From Guyanagaster necrorhizus (lineage: Eukaryota > Basidiomycota > Agaricomycetes > Agaricales > Physalacriaceae), in assembly GCF_019112545.1 (NCBI RefSeq), contig NW_025064907.1, positions 248,001-312,000 of the forward strand: a DNA stretch of 64,000 nucleotides, given 5' to 3'. This document shows positions 24,101 through 35,100 of the stretch, piece by piece. The notes below the pieces were generated by a model. The model did no database searches, had not been told where the DNA came from, and worked only from the letters and a program-made list of their open reading frames with translations. Both the position numbers and the translations under genes were made by a program. Within the stretch, counting starts at the first letter, position 1, and every line of letters begins with the position of its first letter.

Positions 24101-25150
24101 TTTGAGGTCGTATAGCCTGTGTTTGAGTAGTTTTTCAGAGAGGGTATCGCTGAAGATGTCTGCAAAATCGTGGTACTCTACTGGCACTGGTGAAAGATCT
24201 GCTGGTTCTGCAGATGCAGCTTTGGCTCCAATATTAGGCAAGGAAGGCTGCAGTGTGAACTGCTGAGCACCTTCTTCTGCACTGGCTCAGACAAATGCAG
24301 CAGCAGATATGATGGAGATCTTTGGATGTGCTTTCATAGTAAAAGACTCTGAGGGAGGATAGGAGTAGATGGGTTCGTACAGGAACAGAGTCTGCCGGTT
24401 ACCCAGAGTTGATTTGGAATGGGGTGAAGCCCCAGGAGTTGGACTGGTGGAGTCTGGTGGACATGGAAGTCTTGGATTTGAGCTGGAAGGCTCAGAGAGG
24501 GGTGGACTGTTGTCCTGTGGGCATGGAAGTCCCTGAGATGCGGTGGAGGCTGCAGAATTGGTTGGAGTGGGATCCTGGTAGCTTGAGTGGAAAATGATAC
24601 TGTTCTCAACCCAGTCAATCAGTGGATTGTAGCGGGAGAGCCAGTTGTATCCTAGGACAAGATTGCAAGACAAATCCAGAGGAGTGACATAGAAGTCGAT
24701 GGGGAAGGTGTCTCCGGATGGGAAACAGATAGGGATGGTTGCGATTTGAGATATACGGCTCCTGATGGAGTCATCAAATAATCGAAGTTGCACACTAGGG
24801 ATGGTTTTAATGGGGATTTCATTGGCAGCTACATACTTAGTGTCAACAAAGCAGTGGCTAGAGCCAGAATCAATAAGAGCAAGAAAACGTAGGATGATAC
24901 AAGTTGGGGAACCATCAGGTTCTGTAGTAGTCGGCAATTCTGCTGAGAGGGGAATGTGGAAGGAGTGATTGGAAAGGGATGTTGCATTGAGAGTGATGAC
25001 CTCCAGTGTGCAAATACAGTCGACGCAACCCTGAACTCGCATGGAGGGAACAGGGTTGCTTCCTAGTTTTCTGACTCTATCAGGGCCGGTTCCATGAGAG
25101 CGGTGTCGACCTCTGCTGCATGCCCCTTGGCAGAGGCTGCTGCCTTCCAC
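21150..25150 (-). pseudogene. Element C pol (protease, RT, RNase H, integrase, chromodomain), nearly open but inactivated
   Basis: Minus strand, high to low coordinates. The protease at 25150-24287 has ALIDSGSSHCFVD. RT is at about 24240-23399; its catalytic motif at 23609-23620 reads YLNN, so both metal-binding aspartates are asparagines. RNase H is at 23185-22820 (TDASDYAIAAIL; HDKELLAIFEAFKHWRHYLEG). Integrase is at about 22400-21900: a C-x2-C finger, then the catalytic Asp in SMDFIEQL, the second in SDHGSEF and the Glu in DGQTERANQTLEQ. The GPF module (KYLGPFEIIAQSGTHSF) is at 21646-21434. The chromodomain is at about 21210-21340 (YKIQWLGYEGTNEEFAWLP). A few stops and frame breaks separate the blocks. 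Confidence 0.93.
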
Positions 25151-25169
25151 TTGTTGCAGTCCTCAGTCT

Positions 25170-26511
25170 TGTGTTTGGCTCCACAGAACATGCAAAGGTT
25201 GTTCTGGCACCGGCAGTCTTTTTCTTCCTGAGTAAGATGGCCATCTTTGCCTAGCTTGTCAGCATAGGGCTTAGGGGCAGTAGATTTCAGTGTGGAGCTG
25301 GAGTCTGAGAAAGAAGTGTTAGACCCCTTGGATTTAGGGTTGGGAAATTTATTGTCCTGGTTTTCACGGGCAATTTCGGTCTTTCAGGTCCAGTAGCGAG
25401 CATCAAGTTCTTGGGCAAGGAAGCGCATATCACAAAGGTTGTTTGGCTTCCCATGGTGTGCCATGTCATTCTTGATACAGGTGCAGAGGCCATGGTAAAA
25501 GGCATAGTGGAGGGAGTTATCTCTATACCCAATTTGCAAAGTGTACTAGTTGAATTGGACCATATACTTCATGATCTGATCACTATCATGCATCCAAAGG
25601 TATTCTAATGCATCTTCAGCATCTCTGATAGCATCAAAGAGGCCGAAGTTGCTATGAAGCTCATCTAAGAAGGCTGCATAGGAGAATTGCCAGGCTGGTG
25701 GATTCCACAGATTGGGGTTAAGAATGTCTGGTTCGAACCAGTTGAGTGCAGTGCTGGCCAGGAATGAAATGGCGTAGTTAACTTTGTTAGCGTCTGTTGC
25801 AAACATGGTAGGTCTGTCATTGAAATTCAACTAAAGGGAGACGATGAATGCCTTCAGTTTGCGAGGGTCAGAGCCATCAAATGGTTCTGGTTCCTTGACC
25901 TTGGTATGGACAGTGGCTGGTTTAGGGTTGTTGAGGGAGGTGGAGACTCCTCGTAACAGGTTCATGAATTCTAGGAACATGTCCTGCTGGTTTGGATTGT
26001 TACTTCCTGTGGGGCCATTGGTGCTGCCTGGGCCATTAGGACCATCTGGTCCTTCTGGTCCCCCTGGTCCTCCTGGTCCACCTGGAAAAGGGTTTGGTGG
26101 ATTGCCAGCTGGTTCCCATCGGATGGGAGTATGAGTAGAGGTGTCTTCATCTCTGCCCTCTGAGTCTGGGCTGTCTGGATTCCCATGGTTGTTGCCCAGG
26201 GATAAGGGGTTTATTGGGGGGTCGGTTCGGACACCATACATCAGGCTGGCCTGTCAGGCCCCATTGGTTGGGATGCTGGTGGTGTCGAAAGGGTTAAGGG
26301 AATCGTCGTAATTAGGTTGGTGGGCAGTGAAGCTAGAGTGATTGTAGGTTTCCCTATAGGAAGGTTATCTCCCACTGGAGGCTGATCCAAACAGGCCTGG
26401 TTGTTCCTTTGAGGCAGAGGCCAGAATGTCTTCCATGGAAAACATGTTTGGATGGGTGAGCTGTCTTTGTTCGGGATCGGTCTCTGTGAGTTCGGTAAAT
26501 GTGGTGGACAT
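25170..26511 (-). pseudogene. Element C gag with collagen-like linker
   Basis: Starts at ATG 26511-26509 (MSTTFTELTETDPE). An in-frame TAA occurs about 45 codons in, and further stops follow (for example just before 26241 and 25830). The readable order is an acidic N-terminal part, a Gly-Pro repeat at about 26025-26090 (GGPGGPGGPEGPDGPNGPG), a capsid domain beginning at EPFDGSDPRKLKAFI and running to about 25400, then a Lys/Ser-rich stretch and a cysteine finger near 25170-25210 (CMFCGAKHKTEDC). The Gly-Pro repeat is unusual in gag. Confidence 0.88.
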
Positions 26512-26537
26512 GATAAAATTTTCAACTCAAGGGTTTG

Positions 26538-26548
26538 AGTTCGAATAT
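26538..26548 (-). other. Element C self-priming site
   Basis: On the minus strand this is ATATTCGAACT, two bases after the 5' LTR. It pairs with AGTTTGAATAT encoded at 26780-26790 in the LTR (ten Watson-Crick pairs and one G-U). A TATA box lies 26 bp upstream of that segment. Confidence 0.75.
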
Positions 26549-26550
26549 AC

Positions 26551-27042
26551 TGTTAGGAACATGCCAATCGAGTAGGCTTAAGTGCATGTGCAGAGTCTGG
26601 CGGAGTGTATGGGCATTGACAAAGCTATTGGCAATGTCACCCTTGAGTCAGAGCCCAAGGATCTGCATGGACAGACCGGAGTTCCATCAGAGAAGTGAGC
26701 AGGAGTATCCTTTGGAGCAGAATCCGATGGGTGAGATAGAAAAGGGTGAGTACGAAGTGTAGATGGCTTATCCAAGTTGATATTCAAACTGAGTAGCTAC
26801 GATGATGTACATGGCTTTATATACTAATGGTAGCTAATTCCAAGTCAGGTTCCATTGGGTTCCGGTGTTGGTATTCATTACCGAGTTCGGGGTCTAGATA
26901 TTACAATGTGAAATACAGATGTGAAATGATACTGATGAAATGAAATTAGTAGGTAATGGGAAGCGGTCGGAGTCCGGTGGGTAGTGTGATTGGATTCGCG
27001 GTTGGTTGAGGTGACACAGAGGCCGGCGGCATGTGCATAACA
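26551..27042 (-). repeat. Element C 5' LTR
   Basis: 492 bp, promoter LTR for the minus-strand gag-pol RNA. It is followed on the right by the ACAAT duplication. Confidence 0.96.
26816..26823 (-). promoter_or_regulatory. TATA box in the element C 5' LTR
   Basis: TATATAAA on the minus strand, 26 bp before the AGTTTGAATAT segment. That segment is therefore at or near the 5' end of the RNA, as needed for self-priming. Confidence 0.7.
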
Positions 27043-27215
27043 ACAATGAGATATTGTCTATTGGCAAGACATCTGTTATTGTCTGTAGGATAATAGTGTG
27101 GATTATCTATTGTGGTTGCATAATTATCTTATGCTTGACTGTAAGCATCTGAGATTAGACAGATGCTCTGATAAGATAAGATAAAAGATAAGAGATAAAA
27201 GAAAAAATTATAATA

Positions 27216-28253
27216 TTACTTCTCTCTTAAGACCACCATTCTAATGGATTATTCTGGAGAGAGTTGATAGTTCTGGATAGCATCATCAGCATTCATATGT
27301 TATTCATTGACTCACTGATTTGACTCCAGACCATATCTCTTTCAGCTGACTAGATAATCAACTATAGTGCAGAAACTATTGCTACAGATATGAACTTTGC
27401 ATAGCTTGTGATGGAGAATCTGATTGACTTTATAATGTTCTTTGTTTTCTACTAGAACAGGTTCAGGCAGAGGCAGTTTCTTCTGGTTAGAGAAGACAGG
27501 GGCAATGTAAGGAGTTAAGAGGGATTCATTGAAGATAGAATGAACATGCCAGGCATCAGAGAGTTTAAGGTGGTATGCAGAAGTGCTAACCTTTATGATG
27601 ATCAGAAATAAACCAGTTTGTTTGTCAGATAGTTTATGTTTCAGTCAAGGGAGGTAGAGATTGGTGATGTTGAGTCAGACTTTATCATTAATAGAATATT
27701 TGTGGGCTAGCTGGCAGTGTTTATCATATTGGGACTTCATAGCTATTGCAGCTCTCTTGAGAGTGGTATGTGTTTTATTATGTATTATAGATATAAGTGT
27801 TGTGAAGTCAGAGGATGCTGGAGTTGAGGTGTGGCATCATTCAGAAATGGTGACACATAGATGTCAGCCATAGTTGATGAAAAAGAATGTTTTTCCTGTT
27901 GCCAAGTGTATCTGATTGTTGTGTTGGAAGGCTGCTAGTGTGAGTCACTCTGTTCAGTTATTCTGTCTATAATTAATAAACATCCTCAGATACTTTTTAA
28001 TCTCCTGAATGACCCATTCCATCTGTCCATCTGTCTGGAGGTGGTAAGCTATGGAGGCATTGCTTCAGATGTTTAGGAGTTGGTATAGGTTATTCAAGAA
28101 TTTAAAGACAAACTGCAGTCTCCAATCAGAGATTATAACCTGTGGCATCTCATGCTTTGTGTATACCTTATTGCATAGAATCTTGGCCCATCCTTTTGAG
28201 ATTAATTCTACTGAGCACATGACTGAAATAATAAACTTTGAAAGGCAGTCTAT
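27216..28253 (-). pseudogene. Element D pol 3' remnant (integrase end and chromodomain)
   Basis: Minus-strand sequence close to the end of element A pol. A chromodomain-like block is at 27290-27400. The integrase C-terminal region is at 27450-27700, and the integrase core is around 28000-28200 (MPQVIISD and FVFKFLNNLYQLL readable on the minus strand). It ends abruptly at 28253, where the element E LTR begins. A polypurine tract (AAGAGAGAAG on the minus strand, 27219-27228) adjoins the LTR. Confidence 0.8.
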
Positions 28254-28702
28254 TGTTATAATTTTTCTTTATCTTATCATTTTTATTTTTTATCTTATTA
28301 AGGCATCTCTTATCTTAAGCATCTATCTGTGGATATGAGGAAGATTATATAATGATAACAGATGAGCAATGCCATTGTACTTGAATGCTTCACTTATGAA
28401 CAACACCTTATTGTCTATTCTCTGATGATCAGATAGAACAAGCAGTATGGCACAGGATAGTATAATAGACAGTAGTTATATTTATCATAATGAGGACAGT
28501 ATATAAGTAGGATAGCTCTCACTGTAGTAGTTCAGCCTTGAGCTATAAGTTTATTCTATACTCCTCTTCTCTTGAGCTTAGCTATCCCAAAGCCTTGACA
28601 CATACTGAATACACAAAGAAGTGGACTCTGATATGACTATACAAATATAATACAGCATCAGTTTATCATGTGTATAGGATCATATGCTGAGCAGGTCTAA
28701 CA
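28254..28702 (+). repeat. Element E 5' LTR
   Basis: 449 bp, TGTTATAATT to CAGGTCTAACA, inserted into the integrase region of D in the opposite direction. TATATAAG is at 28500-28507, and the priming segment AGCCTTGAGCTA is at 28534-28545. Confidence 0.85.
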
Positions 28703-29290
28703 ATTAGCTCAAGGCTTCCTGCTTCCCTTTTCTTATGCACACTAGCAGCAAAGGAAACTGAATGCCATCAACCTCAACCTCTGATCTTACTGATGACTTC
28801 TTTAGGCTTCTAGCTGCAATCATAGAGATGCTCCTCAGGCTGCTCACCATTGTCTATCTTTGTTGACAGAGACAGTCTATAATCACATGAGTAGTTTAGC
28901 ACTATCATGCATTCAGAACAGTACAACAAATCATTCAAAATGTCTCACCAATCCTCTCCTTCTATGACATTCCAGAAACTGCCAGAAACTCCTACCAGCC
29001 CATGCAAGAAACTATACTGAAAGCCCAATCTGACAGTGCAGCTGTGGGAGTTCTTCTAATAGAACAAAAAGAGCACTGATATCCTCCAGGAACCTCTTGA
29101 CACCTTATCTGAAACAACCTCTCTGATGACTTCTTTGATGTGGAACCATTTTCTGACCCTTCCACTGACCCTTCTGAACATGGAATCAGTGATTGTGCTA
29201 GAGACTCTCTTAATGCCACTAGAATAACTATAGGCTCCAGCTACAACTCCCTCTATGTGATTTCTAACAGGAGTCCCTATTGCAGGATGA
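28703..29290 (+). pseudogene. Element E primer site and gag leader remnant
   Basis: The primer-site sequence TAGCTCAAGGCT (28705-28716) is exactly complementary to 28534-28545 in the E LTR. It is followed by a short leader resembling that of B (CTTCCTGCTTCCC; AACTGAATGC). The sequence then stops matching near 29290 where Copia-like sequence starts; no downstream E pol or E 3' LTR is present in the window. Confidence 0.7.
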
Positions 29291-30313
29291 CACAAGTATC
29301 TGATGTCAATCTTATATAAGCATAAACAGTTTTATTCTAAGTCAATGGTCAACTGCCTTTAAGCAATTGACTGTCATACTCAGGTGAGTAGTAGTCATAT
29401 ATACTAACTGCATATAAGCAACTGACCATCATACTCAGCCTGGCCATTATTCACTACACACTAATAACCTGCCTGCAACAGGTTATGGGCTCCACATTTT
29501 AAGGCCTACTTCATTTTTTTTTCATCTTTGCATCTTGCTTGTGCCCTGCTATCTCTCCATCAGTCACTTCACTACTGAAACAATATCACCACATACATCA
29601 TGCCATCCTTTGACACAATCAAAAAGGACTTTGACAACTTAAATGCCTCTAATCATGGCGAGTGAGAAGAAAACATGTCAGCTCTACTCAAAACTCATCA
29701 TAAGTATCTTATCATCATTGGCTGTGACCCTGAACCAGAGTTTGCAGACCCTGAGAAGCCAACATATCAGGAGAAGAAGGACTGAAAGGACTGAAAGGAG
29801 ACCCAGATATCAGCTGCTGGCACAATCTATCTCTGCCTTGATGAATCTCAGAAGGCTCATGTCAAGAGCTGCCTTGACAATCCAGAGAGAATGTGGGACA
29901 CATTAAAGGCACACCATCAGCAAAGAAAACCAGTGACTCAATTTGTAGTCTACAACAGCTTTTTCAATCTCAAGAAAGAGACAGAAGAGTCACTTTCAGA
30001 CCTTGCCAGTTGGGACACTCAAATCATAAGTCATATCCATGCTCTGCACTCTGCTCATTTTAGCCTCCAACAGTTAGAAGAAGAGCTTCTTGTTATGGCC
30101 CTGATTCATGCACTCTCTCAGCCTGAATTTGGAAACTTCATCATATCACTATTCCTTCTCTCCAATAAGCTCACTCTCAAAGGACTCTGCACTATATTTC
30201 ACAATGAAGAAACAATCAGAAGCTGCATGTCAGTGATTCAGCAGTCTCTGTTGCTCTTAAAGCCACATCTTTCCATTCAGCCATGAAAGCAGCTATGAAT
30301 ACCACTGCAAAAT
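29291..30313 (+). mobile_element. Ty1/Copia fragment with primer site and gag
   Basis: The end of an LTR (GCCTGCAACA at 29471-29480; its start is not resolved) is followed at once by GGTTATGGGCTCCA (29481-29494), which resembles the Copia-type site pairing with the anticodon region of initiator tRNA-Met. An ATG at 29600 opens a Gag of the Copia (UBN2) type: PSFDTIKKDFDNLNASN, then ERMWDTLKAHHQQ, then an open stretch at 29891-30286 with FFNLKKETEESLSDL. Stops occur near 29665 and 29785. It is cut off at 30313, with no pol. Confidence 0.8.
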
Positions 30314-30348
30314 TGTTAAGCCCAAATTCCATGTGACTATTAACACAT
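30314..30348 (-). repeat. Start of a B-type LTR, minus orientation
   Basis: TGTTAAGCCCAAATTCC and the next ~18 bases match the reverse complement of the element B LTR end; similarity then stops. It may be a truncated LTR or a related family sharing only the terminus. Confidence 0.55.
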
Positions 30349-32160
30349 TGACATGCCCTCTCTATGTTCAGGCATGTAAAATTGCAAAAATTAAGAATAC
30401 ATGGACTGCATTTCAGTCCAGTAAGCATGTAACTGAGAATAGAGTAAGAGTGCACAGAAACCTAGCCATCATAAGGCTAAACTGAAGTAACAAGGAGTAG
30501 AGTGCATGGCCTAGTAGCAGACTAATACCAGAGGGGTTAGACTGCATGTGAGGTCCCAGCACTTGGCCCTAAATGTGCCAATACTATTACAAGAAGGCAT
30601 GCTAAAAATAAAAAGAATATGATCAAAATATGATCAGCAATCCTGATCACATTGGTCAATGATGCACTGATGGAACATGCTTTAGAATAGGGAACTGAGA
30701 CCCAAAGAAAGGTATCTGAATAACTGGGTGCTGAACAGAGAAATGATATGATAGCAACAAAGAAATAAATAGTGGAATACTACCCTCAGAGATGAATAGC
30801 ATGTGTACTGCTCAGAGACTTGCATGCATACTTACAGTGCCTTAGTGCACTTAACACAGTGAGGGACTCTGCATCATACTGTAGTATGACACATACCATA
30901 TTGGGTAAGTTAATTAATGCATGTCAGGCCAGAAGCAGTGCAATTTATGAGCTAGAGGGAATATTGAGACACTGGAGAAGAGAACATAACTATTGTGGCT
31001 GACTCCAGACATGAGAAATAACTCCAGGGGTCCAGAACAGTTTACCACTGTCAGGAATGTGTCACTGAGGAAATATGAAAGTGAGCAGACTGGGCTAGGC
31101 CAGCTAGCTGAGGTCAACAAGCAAGAAAACATTGCACAGTTCTAGCTCAGAAGAGAATAAGCATAGCAACTGCAATATATATGCAAATAATACCCATGGG
31201 ATCTGGCATGGAGTCCTGTGCTTTGAAGATACCATAGTAGAATTGTATTAGTAAGTATCATAGTAGAGTATTTAAATATGGTATTGTATGAGTAGAGAAG
31301 AGAGTTTTCTGACCCTCACAGTTGCAGTGTATTGAGCACAGAAAGCCTTGCACTCTGGCTCTGGGTTTGTGTTTGTAACTTTGGGTGAGAGAATAAATGT
31401 ATTATTGAACATCTTAGAGAGAGCTGTGAGAACTAAGCAAGGCATTGAAGCTCACAAAGGACTTGAGCCTGATTCAATAAGAGGTTTTGGATTGCACTCT
31501 AACCTGAGAATAAGAGAGTGGTGTCTGAAGGGCATTATCTTGAGTTTTTGAGGTATTTGTGATGTGCAGTGCTACAGGTGGCAGAGGTTCAAACCCTTTG
31601 GTCTGTCAGATAGTGTTTTATTGTGTTTTGTGTCTCTGGATCACATAGGTTTGAATCCTGTGGGTCTATGATCAGTTTGAAAGCTTGTGGACAGAGATCT
31701 GTGCTCTTTGGCACTTGTGGACATGTTTGTGACTGGTTCTTGCTCAGAGCATAAAGCTTTGAGTCATGTATTGTGTGTGTTAGGGATTTGAGTTGATCTG
31801 AGCTGTGCTTGGGACCATTTGAGAGTTTTGAAGGAGTGTTTTGATGTATTGTATTGAGCTGCAGTACCCTTTGCCTTGAGGTCTGGCAACACCAGTTGCC
31901 ACCTCTTGTTTTGATAAAACAAAAAGCTTTGAGACTTAGAGAGACCTCAGACTGTTGTAAACATGCTATTACTGTTCATGCACTGTGATCTCATTAAAGA
32001 AGACAATTATATTTGTTGATTGCTACTTTTATTGCATTATAATCCCCCCACAAACTAAGAGTTTTGTGTGTATGTTGGTGTGAGTGTGGTCAGTGAATAA
32101 CACTCTGCTGTATCTGTTTTCACATTGTGCACACTCAGAACCTCTTCAACAGTAACTTTC
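30349..32160. other. Unassigned 1.8 kb with no CG dinucleotide
   Basis: No coding domain recognised. I found no CG anywhere in this stretch. It contains two adjacent perfect hairpins at 31885-31900 and 31906-31922, an AATAAA at 31391, and two similar phrases (AGAGGTTCAAACCCTTT and ATAGGTTTGAATCCTGT) about 60 bp apart near 31590-31660. It may be a very old, heavily mutated retroelement. Confidence 0.5.
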
Positions 32161-32164
32161 AGCA

Positions 32165-35100
32165 TTTACATCAGGCAAAGGTGATTTTCCTGGTTTTCCA
32201 AGTAATAGAGTTTTTGATGGTCTGTCCAGATTTTGAATGGTTGGGTGGCCCCAATCAGATAGTGTTGTCATTCCTCTAGAGCAAGCATTATAGCAAGTAG
32301 TTCCTTGTCATATATCTCATAGTTCCACTCTGTCACTATGAGAGCTTTGGAGAGGAAGGCAACCAGTCACTATTTTCTGTCTTGCTCCTGAGATAATATG
32401 GCTCTGATGGCCCCCTCACTTGAGTCTGCTTTAATGCAGAATTTTCCTTTTCAAGTGGGAATAGCAAGAACAATATCTTCTGCAAGCCACCATTTTAAGT
32501 CATCAAACACAGTTTGTTGGGAATGTTCCCATGATCAGAGTGCATTTTCTGTTAGTTGCATCATTGGCCAAACAATCTTGCTGTAGTCCTGTATAAACCA
32601 GTGGTAGAAGTTTGTGAACTCCAAGAAAGATTGGAGTTCCTTTTTCTTTGTCAGTTCTGGCCATTCCACTACTCCCACAACCTTTACTGGATCCATGCAG
32701 ATACTTCCTTCACTGATAATTACTCTCAGATACTCCATCTCCAATACTTCAAACTCACATTTTCTGCTTTGAGAAAGAGCTTGTGATTCCTCATTAGCTC
32801 TAAGATCTGTTGCACCAACTTTCAATGCTTGGCTAAATCCTTGAACATGATTAAGATGTCATCCAGATATATGATAACTTTCCTGATAGCAATAAGATCT
32901 TTGAATATATCATTCATCATCCACTGGAATGTAGTGAAGGAGTTTGTGAGTCTGAAAAACATGACCATTGGCTCAAAGAGTCCCTAGTTCATTCAGAAGG
33001 TGGTCTTTCATTTGTTGCTCTCCTTGATATAGATATTGTTGTAGCCTCATTGAACATCCAGTTTTATGTAGTATCAGGCATCCCTGAGCTTGTCTATCAG
33101 TTTCAAAATCAAGAGAAGTGGATAGTGATTCTTGATCATCATCTCATTTAGCTTCTGATAGTTCTGTACTGGTTGGAGTTTCTCATCCTTCTTTTTGACA
33201 AAGAAGAATGGTGATACCATTGGTGACTTCAATGGTTGAATCTGCCCAGTAGAGAGGTTTTTATCTAAGAACTTGTTAAGTTCCTCTTGCTTGTGATGGC
33301 TTAGTGACTATGTTTTGCAGTCCAGATTGGCATTGGTGTTGGAGATTAGCTCAATGGCATGGTCTCATGGTTTTGACTTTGGTAGTTTATCAAAGCTCTC
33401 CTTCTCAAATAGATTGTAGTAGTCCCATGTCCATTCTGGCATCATCTCCCCAAATGTCTTCTCCTCCTTCTGTGCATTTGCTCTGGCTGCCAGATCATTG
33501 ACATGGTGCATAGCATGTAGATATAGAGCCAGTTGGAGGTCGACTGCAAGGATAGTTTCCCCATCTTCCATTTCTTTATTCCATCTGTCACTCAAGTCTT
33601 TATCTGATAGTTCAAATGGTATTTTTTGATACTGCAATATGCAAAGGTGATTTGGCCAGTCTTTCAGTTGACCAGTGGATCATGATGAATTGGCCAGTCA
33701 TGTTCTATAAATAGCTCTTTGGTTCTGAGATCAGTGATAGCTAAGTTGATCCATTTGGAATGATCTCCAATTGTTAATCTGAGCTCAATGAATTTGATGA
33801 TTGAGCTGGCTTGGTTCTTTGTGCTGTCAGTGTTACATACAGGTATTGAGGCAGCTGTGGCTCAAGTGGGCAGATGGTGCTTGTTAATGAAAGCTCAGTT
33901 GATGGAACTGTCAGTGCATCCACTGTTGATTAGGGCAGTGATGGAGTGGATAGTGTGATTGGTGAGGGTTTCAATCTGGGCTTTAGTGGTTAGGTCTCAC
34001 TCCAGGGTCTTGGCACATTGAATATATTGTCATAGCCTATAGAGCTCATTGAGCCATTCTAAGACTTGACTCCTTTCTGCTTTCCTCATCTCCTCAATTA
34101 CTTGGTTGGTAACTTCTTCAGCTTGGACCTTATATACCCAGTTTTTGAGTACCACCTTTGCTGCTTCTTCCATCAGTGCCTTCTTGATGGCTCACCAGGT
34201 CCATTCCATATCAAATGGCTTGAGCCATTGGGTGAGAGCCTCTCCCTCTCTTTGGTCTTAAGGTATTTGAGTTTGGGTCTTAGATGATTCATTGGCAGGG
34301 TGAGTAGCAGTTGAACTGAGTATATTCAGATGCATGCATAATTTAGGCATACATGTACCTACAAAAGAACTATTAGTCTGTCCAGCAGCTACATTGACTG
34401 TTCTGCTGAGTCTCTTAGCTGATCCAGTGGAATCACTCACTGGTCAGCCTCATCTTTTACCTCTTCTATCTTCATCTCAGCCCCAAGTGCTTCATCTTCC
34501 CTTTGGAGCTCAGCAATCTATGCTCAGATATCTTCTCAGATCTTCTTCTTCAGGCAATCCTTTGCCATGTGGCCCTTCTGCTCACAATTAAAGCATCTTC
34601 CCTCCTTTTTCATCTGATCAATGTCCATTGGTTTGCTGATCTCTGTGTAGGTCATACTGGTCTCAGTCTTCCATGCAGCATAAGAGAGAATAAGAGTGAT
34701 GCTTGATTTAGATGCAGAACTGGTCTTCCCATTGGATGATCCACTGGGCTTCTTGTCAGATTAGGTGCTGGTGTTTACTGCTTTCTGCCTGAGTCATTCC
34801 TTATTCATCTCTGTGATCTGGTCTTTCCATATATCATATTCCTTCAGAATATTAGTTCTAATATTAGAGATCATCAAGATGTAGGACAGGAAAATGCTAA
34901 GTTTAAGGTATTTGATCATTCTGCTGTCATTGTTGATGCTTTCTCATACTCCTGCCAGTGTTTCCAGTCATTCCAACTCATTGAAATATTTGCTCACAAC
35001 TTTGTCTCCAGCCATCTGCAGATCTTTTATCTTATTCTTGTAGACTTCTTGGATGGTCAGATTAATGAACTTGTCATGAACCATTTGCTTGAATACTGAC

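Larger units (their letters stand above)
19056..27042 (-). mobile_element. Element C: complete Ty3/Gypsy chromovirus with an extra antisense gene
   Basis: 7,987 bp with two 492-bp LTRs and an exact ACAAT duplication (19051-19055 and 27043-27047). On the minus strand it encodes gag, protease, RT, RNase H, integrase with a GPF module, and a chromodomain. Between the pol end and the 3' LTR it carries a spliced gene on the opposite strand (19793-20990). It keeps many CpG sites and long open stretches, so it is the youngest element here, but it has in-frame stops and a mutated RT catalytic site. Confidence 0.96.
18763..27215 (-). repeat. Element D 3' LTR, split by element C
   Basis: The pieces 18763-19055 and 27043-27215 join into an LTR of about 461 bp when C and one ACAAT copy are removed. 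It starts TGTTAAGTCC and ends ATTATAATA, and is followed at 27216 by TTACTTCTCTCTTAAGACC, which matches the sequence next to the 3' LTR of element A. Its middle (GATGCTGTATTATATT) is shared with the LTR of element E, read in reverse, so D and E belong to one LTR family. Confidence 0.85.

Noticed and set aside
25844..26134. Plus-strand frame with collagen-like Gly-Pro repeats
   Set aside because: It is the complement of the Gly-Pro stretch in the element C gag; GGN/CCN repeats give Gly-Pro on both strands. The gag strand has the surrounding capsid domain.
26531..26550. tRNA T-arm-like sequence (GAGTTCGAAT) beside the element C LTR
   Set aside because: No tRNA body is present; the sequence is explained by pairing with the LTR.
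31580..31660. tRNA-derived SINE suggested by GGTTCAAACCC and GGTTTGAATCC
   Set aside because: No A-box at a suitable distance and no cloverleaf or tail could be found.
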